A stretch of 64,000 nucleotides of DNA from Tetraselmis striata (Eukaryota > Chlorophyta > Chlorodendrophyceae > Chlorodendrales > Chlorodendraceae), in contig VCJN01001566.1 of NCBI GenBank assembly GCA_006384855.1, forward strand, positions 1 to 64,000, given 5' to 3'. Both the position numbers and the translations under genes were made by a program. A model generated the notes under the pieces. It was given only the letters and a program-made list of their open reading frames with translations. It ran no database searches and was not told where the DNA came from. Shown in pieces: positions 55,798 through 64,000 of the stretch (position 1 is the first letter of the stretch; the number at the start of each line of letters is the position of its first letter).

Positions 55798-56154
55798 ATG
55801 TCGCGGCTAGCGGATGTTGCATTCAAGGTCACGACGAGCGCGCTGCTGGTCACCACCGCCGTTTCCGCTGGCATGCTCGGCGTGAACCTGTTCAGCGGAT
55901 TCTCCCATCACAACAAGGTGTGAGGCAGGGGGTGTCCTGCCACGTGCATGACGTAGCGGGGATTCGGGGACAGCCGCTCGTAGTGGGGGTGATCTCTTGT
56001 TGGCTGGCTCAGGTGCTGTCAGCAACACCTCCTTGAATTAGAATTGCATTGCGGCCTGGGCTGGTGCTGCTGCCGCTGGCGTCAATCTGATGCAAACGCT
56101 GTGATTGCGCAGTTACAAAAGGAGGCAATAGTCAAGGAGACTGCAGCCAAGTGA
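55798..56154 (+). CDS. small single-span membrane protein, COX14-like, two exons
   Basis: Exon 1 is 55798-55917 (40 codons) and exon 2 is 56113-56154 (14 codons with the stop). The 195-bp intron is GT-AG in phase 0. The 53-residue product starts MSRLADVAFKVTTSALL, has one hydrophobic span (about residues 13-33) and a short charged, helical tail (LQKEAIVKETAAK). Size and layout match COX14, a mitochondrial inner-membrane factor for cytochrome c oxidase subunit 1; human COX14 likewise has LAD-x3-K before its single span. The match is short, so other small mitochondrial membrane proteins remain possible. It converges on the asparagine-synthase gene. Confidence 0.55.
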
Positions 56155-56945
56155 TACATCGGGCTCAGGGTCCCTGCGCTCCCTTGAAGACGCAAGCATG
56201 GCGTAGCTGGGATTGATTCTGACACGAGCGATTAACATCATCCTGCGATGCTCTTTCAAAGTGGGGCATGCTTCTGCGTACATTTCTCATGCACTCAACG
56301 GCTGCTTGTGCGCATCGGCATTGCAGTGCCACGCCAAAGGTCTAGAGCCTGGCCACAGCTGGTGCTCCAGGTTGTGGATGTTCATGTAATGGAACTCAGG
56401 TTGTTTTCAGCTGCACCCATGCTACTTGTGCAGAATAATTTCGGCCTACAGGCATGGTACAACGCCCGGAATCGCCCGAGGTGCTCTGCCACATTCGTCA
56501 CATACAGGGCAGATATGGCAGGCACTCAGATAATTGTTTCTGGTTGCATGGCTGGTCGATGGGCGGCTTTGAAGAGGTGATAAAATGATTCCCGCGCAGT
56601 GCGTCCTCCATACATATTCACTCCCTTGCGGCCTGGACTAGTGCAGAGGGCCCTGGCTGGGTATCAGACTAAAGTCAGTCTGGCGCCGCGGCGATGCATC
56701 AAGTTGCACAAGGAGGACCGCAGGAGACAATGCATTGGGCTCAGAGCCGCTGGGCGTCGCTGGGAAAAACCAACCGGGCTTAACTGGCATGGGTTCTTAC
56801 ACAGATGGTACATCCTGATCCTGCCATGCTATATCAATTGAGGCATACCTCACCACTCTTTCCTCATTCAGCTTGCGGCTGCTTACGCATGTCTGCATCG
56901 TAGTGCCCACATGTCACGCAGAAGGTTTGAAACCTGCCCATAGCG
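56030..56945. repeat. old tandem duplication of the convergent gene ends
   Basis: 56030-56350 and 56625-56945 align with an offset of about 595 bp at roughly 65-75 percent by eye. Landmarks are ttgcggcctgg, gggctcag, and acatc...cctg...gcat. The first copy contains the true last exon of the COX14-like gene and a decayed copy of the asparagine-synthase last exon (about 56283-56350); the second contains the reverse. Confidence 0.6.
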
Positions 56946-58843
56946 CAAGCAGAACAGACTTGAAATTAAGCCCCAAGGATCCAGTGCAGGCGGGTGAGCA
57001 AGGGTGATTGGCAGATGCAGTTGTGCATTGCGAGCACCTTGGCTACGCCTGAGTCTCAACCACTCACCTACTGCTCATCTCGTAGTGGCACTTCGGGCAT
57101 GGGTCGGGGCCATAACGAGGTTTGCCAGGCACGCTTCCCCCAGAGAACACTTCCATGAACACCTGCGTCGAGATAGGCAGTGAGTTCAGGGTTTCAAGGC
57201 AACCTCAGGACTCGCCAGGGTGACCAGTTGTGATACCGCTACCTCGCCATTGGAGCATGTGTTAGCTACTGTGTTCGTGCAGGGTCGTGCCTGGAAATAC
57301 GCGAGGTGCTCGCGGTCGCGGATTTCCACGTCATATTCCTCTTTGGCCAGCACCACGTGCTTTGCGAACTCCTGGTCATCCAACCAGCAGTCAAAATGGC
57401 CCTCGCGGCCCAGCCATGGCCGGGATCCGAGCTGCGTGGAGCCACAGCCCACCTCGATGGGATCCTGCATGAGGGAGGGGTGAGGTGGGATGCTGCCACA
57501 TATGCAAGTGGTGCTGCTGTGAATGGCAAAACTGCTCAGCGGCCGGTTGGGCTTGCCTTGGTCCTCCATGCGCTTGTTGTACGTGGGAACGCATGGCGCA
57601 GTGGAATCTTCCCCAGTGGCTTGCCGTTATGTGGCTGCACGCAGTCCCTCTTACTCATTGTCATGGCGGCCTGCACCACGCGTGGCTGTGTGTAGGGCGA
57701 GGCAACCACCAACCCCAGCTCCTTGCCCATTGGCACACTGTCAAAGCTCATCACTGTTGCCATGTGGGCTGTCATAGCAAATGCAGAAAGGCGGCGGGAG
57801 AGGGGGCCAGGGGGGTCAGCTCTCCTGGAAATGCATGGGGGGCAAAGAGACTGAGACATTTCTGCATGCTACCCATGGCCCTAGTAACATTGCTGTGACA
57901 GCCTCCCGGTGCACATTCCTGGTGCATGCCAAACACATAATATTTGGACAAGCGGCGGCGGCGCTCGCCTCGATGCTCCAGCCAGCGCTCGTCCGACATG
58001 CGGTGCGTGAAGTTGTAGCCGCCCATGATCTCGTCTGCACCGTCCCCCGTTAGCGCACACGTGAAGCCGCGCCGAGCCGCCTCCCTCAGCGCTGCAGCGA
58101 TGGCGATGTTGTTGCGCAGGCTCATAGGGTCGAAACTTTGCAGCACGCTGATTGTCCAGGGCAGCTGCTTCAGGAGCTCCTGCACTCAAACAACAAAAAA
58201 GATTAAACGGAAAAGTGTATGCCACACGTCACAGCATGGCATCAGCAGGACATCAGAGAAGCAAACAGGCTGACAGAGAATACAGCATTAATGACCAGGA
58301 CCCGCACAGTATGAGTGCAAATCGGTGCAATGAGAATATGCTACATTGATCGCTGGTAGAGAAAATGCTGCACGGACGGTCGAGCAGCTGTAGTATGCAT
58401 TTGATTGTGCCAGCGAGTGTGGGCTGCGGGGGTGGGGGGGGGGGGGGGAAGGGGGGGGGGGGGGGGGGTACCTCTAGGCTGAGCTCAAGCACGATGTGCT
58501 CCAGGCCCAGCCGGGCTGCCACCGCCGCGGCGTAGGGCCTGTCGGTGGCCTCGGCGCCTGTGAGGACGGTAAAAGCGGCAGTGAGGCCCAGCGCGCCGCG
58601 CCCAATTTCCGCCGCTACGCTTGTGTCGAGGCCGCCGCTGAGGATTACGCAGCTCCGCTCCGTATCCCAGCCCGGCAAATCCGCGATGTCGGCGAGCGCA
58701 GCCTTGACCTCGCGACGCATTAGTGCGGCGAGCCTACCGCGCCGGCAGGAAACCAGCACCGCGCGCGAGGCAAGCCATACCAGCGTGCCGGAGGCTGCCA
58801 CCGCAACGGCGCAACTCACCGCGCTGGCCCTGGCAATCATCAT
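56864..58843 (-). CDS. asparagine-synthase-family protein with C-terminal zinc ribbon
   Basis: ATP-dependent amidoligase domain of the asparagine synthase family without the N-terminal glutaminase, so it would need ammonia or a partner. Exons: 58472-58843, about 57900-58179, 57557-57768 (or 57753), 57291-57464, 57068-57162, 56864-56933. Residues 8-30 form a hydrophobic N-terminal span. The PP-loop SGGLDTS is at residues 69-75. Exon 2 has FDPMSLRNNIAIA and the second ATP motif LTGDGADEIMGGY. Exon 3 has SFDSVPMGKELGLVVASPY and KPLGKIPLRHAFP; exon 4 has PIEVGCGSTQLG and IRDREHLAYF. The last two exons form a zinc ribbon, CPKCHYE...FCVTCG. The exon 3/4 intron starts AAG-gcaagc and the exon 4/5 intron CAG-gcacga: two GC-AG introns, the second less certain. 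The exon 2/3 junction is unresolved. Intron 1 has G15 and G18 runs (plus strand) beside the donor. Confidence 0.85.
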
Positions 58844-59084
58844 CGTTAATTCGTCCACCGGTACGTTTGCCGCCCGTCTTTGCGTGGGCCGTAACCCGCG
58901 ATGATAGGGCGCCAGAGAGATATAACAAAAGTATCGCCACGCAGGCTACTGTTGATGGCAACCACTTGCAGTAATGCTTGGCTGTGCAGTGGCGGCGCGA
59001 TGCGCTATAGACCGTGGTCCTCGGTTTCGCGGCAACAGTACAAAAAACCCGCCGCCCCGCGCGGGAGGGGCAATGCTGTAGTAA
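58844..59084. other. upstream region of the asparagine-synthase gene
   Basis: Presumed promoter of the minus-strand gene. No clear core motif was seen. Confidence 0.4.
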
Positions 59085-60430
59085 TAAGGCAGAAATGTAT
59101 AGCTGCTACACATAACGGCTTTCACAAAAGTATGTATAGCTTTCACAAAATGTATAGCTGCTACACATTATACCGCCTATGCAGCGACGAGCATTTCAAC
59201 GACGACTCATAGGGCAAAAGCACAGCAAAGCACCACAGGGGCGGGACGAATGGGCCGCCTGCTGCTTGAAAATTGGTCCATGATTTGTGGCGCGTTGTAC
59301 ACACACTCCCACGCGGACGACTATATATATACGGACGCGAGGCGGCGCGTGCGCGAGGCGCGCACATGTCGTCATGTAGGCCCCTCGCGCCGGCATCGCG
59401 GTAGTGAGCATCATCTCATCAGGTGATCCATTCATGCGGTAGGTATGATTTCATGCAGACAGCGGCCACCGGTCTGCGCTTGCTTGCCTAATAGCGAGTC
59501 GTATAAAATGGGCCGAGCAGAGCACATATGTGGTACGAACAGGGCGCTCTCGGGGGGGGCACTTGAAACGACAAGATAAGCAACTAGTCATGCACTAAGG
59601 ATCACCGGTGCGACAATAATCTTCAATCAACTACCAGGCAGAGAGATCCATCTACCTGGTTCATATGGGGTACGATATTTGCGCTTTCAGGCGGGGAACC
59701 CAAAACGACAATAAAGTTGTCACTAAGGATTACCGGGGCGACAATACTTCTTACATCAGGGCTTTACCGGTGCGACAATAGTCTTAATTCAACCAACTAC
59801 CAGATGGAGGGACGACAAATTCAATATAACTTTACAATAAAGCATAAGCACATCATACTCATATGCTAGTTTTAATTACAAATGTGCGAGGAGTACCATC
59901 AGCATGTAGTTTTGATGATTTCGGCACCAGTTATCTCGGAACCTTATTGGTACATGTTAGGATAGTTTCGCTGCTATACCACAGCGGTCACAAAGCGGCG
60001 CCAAGGGATCGCGCTAAGGAGGTAGACATCAATTGGACGAGGCACATTTGCTGGAGCATTGGTAGCATTGCTCGGATGAATGCACGCTTGGTGCCGTGCA
60101 AGGGATGGCCCGTAAACCGTATAGCGCACATATTAATGTTTTGTTTAGCGCATTTACATATTAAACCACACGCGCTATACCGGAGCCGTCACAAGGCGCG
60201 CCAAGGGGGACGCGCACAACATGAAGCATCTATATGACTAGGCAAACGCGCTGCATCATCGCCCGGATGAATGCTCGGTGCCGTCCGGCGGGTGGCCCAT
60301 GACCTGTATAGCGCTCATGTTGATGTTACCGGAATTACGTATTTGCATAAACGGCACGCACCCAACCGGAGCCGTCACAAAACGCGCCAAGGGGATTGTC
60401 ATATGAAGTAGCATCTATTGGACTAGGCAA
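59085..60430. repeat. cluster of short direct repeats
   Basis: Three groups occur. Gtatagctgctacacat occurs at about 59097 and 59150. Accgg(t/g)gcgacaata occurs at about 59604, 59730 and 59767. Then there are three 187-199-bp units starting near 59978, 60177 and 60364, sharing gtcacaa..gcgccaaggg and tggac(g/t)aggca landmarks. No coding capacity is visible. Confidence 0.65.
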
Positions 60431-61590
60431 ACGCACTGCAGCATCCCACGCGCCACTTCGCCATGGGACGCGGTTACCGTACCTACCTCACGGCGAGCGA
60501 GCAAAGGGAATTATTGTGGGTGCCACCACCGCAGCGCCGGCATTGAGGAATGGTGAGTGCGGCTCTAAAGTGCGGGAAAAATTGAATAAGTTCGCCCTGG
60601 GTCATCGGCCGAAGCCGCCCCAACACTTGACATCTTGCGCCAAATGCAAGCGTAGGTCTGGCATAGGGGTACTATCGTAAAGAATGGCCAGACAGTCACG
60701 AGTAGAAGCACGGCGACAAAGATGCCGTCAGTGCGATAGGTTGTGGATAGGCGACCGCCCGGATGCCAGAAAGCCGGCGATGGGTGTGTTGCAGCCTCGG
60801 CGCCGTGCGGGCAGTTGCTGCGAGTAGCAAAGGGTCGTGGCGATGACGTGCCATTGATCTACACATCAAGATATCACTAATGAAGCGTGATCTACTGATC
60901 CGTGTCAAGCAACCACCGTGCAGTTCGATGGGAAAGCCCGGCTACACGGCGCCATGACGTTGGTTTACGGACGGCGCGACGTTGTGTCTCTCTCAGGGGC
61001 AGTTTGGGACTTGGTACGCAGACGTGGAAGCATTATGGAAGGGAGTCGTGTCCGCCGAAAGGAGCAGGTCGTATCGGAGAGTATAGTTTCGAAGCAAGTA
61101 CGTTTGACAGCTCGCCTCTAATTTTACAGTCGTTTTAAAATTTCTTACAACTTAATTTCCGCTTCGTCGTTGATGCTAAACATGATGGCTGTCTTATTAC
61201 GGCCCGGCGGCACGAACCCGCATAGGGTCCACTAAATGAACAGTGCGTAGCTTGCAGCCCTTTGAAGGCTAGGTCACTGTTCTAAGAGGGATTGGTGCCG
61301 TCCTTGCCCCTCCCCCTCTCTGCCCCGCCCACCACGTCCCTTGGCCCTCCCGGCGACGCGGCGGAGGCGTTGTTCTGGCCTCGGTCCCGAGTGGCAGTTT
61401 ATCCCGGAGTAGGTTTCCATTTGTCGATGCGTTTGTTTTTGTGTCTGTGTGTGTAGTTGCGGGCCCGTAGGCGGTGCTTGATTTTGTATATATGGAATTC
61501 AAAGTAACTTGACAGTAGTTGAATCAGCGATGCGTCGATTTTCCAGAAAATTGTAAAAGAACGGGTTCTATATCACTGGCCTACAGTTCC
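60431..61590. other. intergenic, no gene recognised
   Basis: Bases 60590-60668 resemble 23508-23583 (aagttcgccc, acttgac, tcttgcgc, gtaggt), a dispersed short repeat. The rest has only weak open frames. Confidence 0.5.
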
Positions 61591-61915
61591 ATGAATTGCA
61601 TTGCCAGCGCTTTGAAGTAGCGCTACCAGCAGCGAGCATTTGCATTGCCAACGCTTTGAAGTACCAGAGTTTTTTTTCCATAACCAGCAGCGAGTAGCGA
61701 GTACCAGTACCAGTACCAGCAGTTCTGGGGAACTGCCTTTGTGTAATTCACACCAGTACCAGCAGTACCAGCAGCGAGTAGCGAGTACCAGTACCAGTAG
61801 CGAGCGTTTGCATTGCCAGCGCTTTGAAGTAGTCGCTACAGGTACCTGAGTTTCTTTCTATTATTACCAGCAGCGAGTAGCGAGCACCGGTACAAGTACC
61901 TCCCAACCGTAAGAT
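61591..61915. repeat. minisatellite region with a 29-bp LINE tail insertion
   Basis: The motif tttgcattgccagcgctttg occurs three times (about 61598, 61638, 61806) and ccagcagcgagtagcgag three times. At 61723-61751 a 29-bp copy of the LINE's last 30 bases lies between two identical 14-base copies of accagtaccagcag (61709-61722 and 61752-61765). Confidence 0.75.
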
Positions 61916-62811
61916 CGTAATCGGACGGCTGTGTAATTAAGGACCGTGGGTGGGCGGGTGGGCGGGCGGGTGGGTGGATTATAGTACTTAGTAGTACATG
62001 CCAGTAGATAAGCGCTTAAGTTATGCACCTATAGGCCCGATCCGCTGCACTATACGGGTACCCGTACGGCAATAAAGCTCACCGCCGAAAAATCGACGCT
62101 TCGCTAAATTATGTGCAGCCATGGCACCGCCGCATGGATATGCATGCACTTGAGGAGGCCAGTGACCCCTGCCGGGGTCTACTCCGGACGTTGGGTTCGA
62201 GTGGCATGGGCGCATGAGCTGCGTGAGGCCCTCGACAAGAGACGTGTGCGGGGTGCCAGTGCGGATCATGACGAGTGGGATGTATGATCTGCAACTCGCA
62301 CCCCGGCCACTGGTCGCGCAGGGCTTGCGCGAGCGGTTCAAATGTAAGTTGTGAATATGCCGTCGTGTACCATCTCCATATTGTGGTATGTGCAGAAACT
62401 GAACTTCTCTTCCACCATTTAGAAGATCTCGGCCCTTGCGAGATCTTCTAGTCCGAGTCCTCCACAAATCCCCCCTGACATGCTTGGCGGCTCGCAGTAT
62501 GTTAGACGCGCAGGTGGCGGTGAGCAAGGACACCCGCCGCATCTTGGCGGAGCGCGCCATGCCCTTCGTTCTACATTCTGCTGGAGGACGTGTCCATCAC
62601 CCAGGTGGGTGGCGGGCAGAAGCGGCGGGGGGAGCAATGCGGTGGCTGTTGTTTTGGTCGGGTGCCTCCATTATTTTATTTTGTAGTCGTAATAATTACT
62701 GGGGCGTTGATATTGGTTTGGTAGATGCATATATACGCACCCGCCGACGGAAGTACGAGCACTACATCGGAGGCTGATGCACCCATGTATATGGCCCATT
62801 CTATGTAGAAA
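61916..62811. other. intergenic with a perfect 11-bp hairpin
   Basis: A perfect stem agaagatctcg / cgagatcttct with a 7-base loop lies at about 62421-62449. A coding-like plus-strand patch follows (about 62495-62600, VSKDTRRILAERAMPF) but has no recognisable family. A 179-residue minus-strand frame across 62021-62560 is not supported by any motif. Confidence 0.45.
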
Positions 62812-63195
62812 TTATGCTACCGAAGTTTTGGGATTTTTAGAGCGGGGCGGGAGGACGGAGTCTGGTATGTGGACTGGGACCCGGATGGTGTCGCCGTCGT
62901 CCTTGCCTTCCGTGTCACCGATCCGGCGCGTTGAGCCGGCGTTCGGAGATGGAGCTCCGAGATCCATTGGGGCTGGGACTGCGAATAGCTCTTCAGTGAG
63001 AGACGACGAGGCTGAGAAGTCTTTATTGGGTTTGTCTGCTGTCGGTGTTTGCCACCGGCCTCCGTTGCCTCCGTTCGCCCTCTCCGTGGCTCTAAGCACT
63101 ATCTTCCCTAAGCGTTTGTGCCAGTCCTGCGTCAGGTCGTTCGTAAGGTCGCACGAGACCATGCATATGTCGGTTGCTTCGGAAGGGGTGGCCAA
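62812..63195 (-). CDS. hypothetical protein, possibly part of the neighbouring LINE
   Basis: A 127-residue open frame starting MATPSEATDICMVS, polar, with LTQDWHKRLGKIVLRATE as a possible helix and a disordered tail. It lies downstream of the RNase H fragment on the same strand, so it could be a C-terminal or 3' part of that LINE. No domain recognised. Confidence 0.3.
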   Translation of the reverse strand: MATPSEATDICMVSCDLTNDLTQDWHKRLGKIVLRATERANGGNGGRWQTPTADKPNKDFSASSSLTEELFAVPAPMDLGAPSPNAGSTRRIGDTEGKDDGDTIRVPVHIPDSVLPPRSKNPKTSVA

Positions 63196-63536
63196 GGCAG
63201 GCCAAGGTCAGGGCCTCCTGTTATGAGGCGGGTATTGTGCAACCCGTGAATGATCTTTAGTTTGTGGGTGTGTTGGGCTTAAGTGAGCTCCGGGTACTTC
63301 ATATGGAAGTCGAATAGTGCTCCCGTTCCGCCGAGGACTCGAGGAGGGTGAGGTGTTGCTTTGTGCTGCGGGTCTCGTCCGCTCCCACCACATTCCTCGT
63401 CATTGTCACGTCGCTTATGTGGAGCCCGATGTATATATGGGTTGAGCCGCTTCTCTCCGTGTTCGAGTGACCGTGCTTGTGGCCATGTGTACTTACCCTC
63501 CTTCCCTGGTTGGGTTTTGCAAGCCGTTAGAGTAAT

Positions 63537-63970
63537 TTACTTGGGGGCGAAGATCTTGGAGGCCACCCCGTTGGCCCCCTTGTCCGCCGTCTCGTTTCCT
63601 AAGTTTCCGATGTGTGCCTTTAGGCATGTGGCGAACTCAACCATCACTCGGGACAGAATGTGCGCGATAGCGGCGTGTATCACGTCCCTACGCGGATGGT
63701 GTTGGAGCGCATGTGGATGGCGGATGACTTTGTTGGTGAGAAAAAAGGAGCATGCACCGTCCGTGAGGAGGTGCATGATGCGCGTGCCCTCCAAGATTCC
63801 TGCATGTTCCGCCCTAATGATGGTTCTACGGGACCCCTCCGCCTCTACTTGAATGAATATTGTTTCGTCCGTGTCCGGTCGTATTGCCGCCTCGCCCAGC
63901 TTGGGTTTGCCGGCAACGAGCGAGCCGTCCGCGTAGGTTAAGTTACGCCAATCCTACGCGAGGGTTCCCG
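63537..63970 (-). mobile_element. LINE fragment: RNase H domain, cut by the window edge
   Basis: A minus-strand frame reads LTYADGSLVAG (first RNase H motif), IRAEHAGIL (the glutamate motif), MHLLTDGACSFFLTNKVI (third motif), and KAHIGNLGNETADKGAN (the His and last Asp motif), ending at a stop at 63537. This order is that of RNase H domains at the C-terminus of LINE polymerases. The reverse transcriptase should lie beyond base 64000. An in-frame stop occurs just upstream of the first motif, within 50 bases of the window edge, so the copy may be broken. Confidence 0.8.
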
Positions 63971-64000
63971 TGGTGAGGACGAGACTAGGTTTCGGCGGTG

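Overview
The window looks like nuclear DNA of a green alga (Chlorophyta) or a close protist relative. The evidence is spliced genes with short introns (about 100-600 bp), mostly GT-AG with at least two likely GC-AG introns; GC-rich sequence with long C/G homopolymers; and tyrosine-recombinase retroelements with split direct repeats, a layout known from volvocine algae (Kangaroo, TOC3). No rRNA, convincing tRNA, CRISPR or organelle genes were seen. The taxon is an inference.

Four host genes could be assembled exon by exon. They are a PRA1-family Rab acceptor (minus, 15343-17262, six exons), a TspO/MBR-family membrane protein (plus, 28866-30334, five exons), a tiny two-exon membrane protein resembling the cytochrome oxidase assembly factor COX14 (plus, 55798-56154), and an asparagine-synthase-family enzyme with a C-terminal zinc ribbon (minus, 56864-58843, at least six exons). 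PRA1 and TspO are divergent neighbours; their shared upstream region holds a DIRS-type element and a LINE. The COX14-like and asparagine-synthase genes converge, and their 3' ends carry an old tandem duplication.

Most of the rest is mobile DNA. From left to right: a decayed Ty3/gypsy element whose integrase ends in a PHD finger (about 420-9800); an internally deleted hAT element with TIRs and an 8-bp target duplication (11252-12713); a DIRS/PAT-like element with split direct repeats (17465-23421); an endonuclease-plus-RT LINE-like element with one uninterrupted long ORF and a perfect 19-bp target duplication (23803-28395); a wrecked Mutator-like transposase with SWIM finger and AT-hooks (about 33150-36290); a 5.5-kb element bounded by self-palindromic TIRs and filled with tandem duplications and a higher-order satellite (37923-43410); a second DIRS-like element with no visible RT and a hairpin-rich repeat array (45290-49467); a two-gene TIR transposon (50191-55257); and the RNase H end of another LINE at the right edge (63537-63970).

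The most interesting candidate system is the 50.2-55.3 kb transposon. A DDE_Tnp_4-type transposase with a THAP-like finger and coiled coil converges on a gene that fuses a FEN1/EXO1-type flap nuclease to a SAP motif and a SWIM zinc finger, all inside about 120-bp terminal inverted repeats. This suggests a transposon that brings its own structure-specific nuclease.
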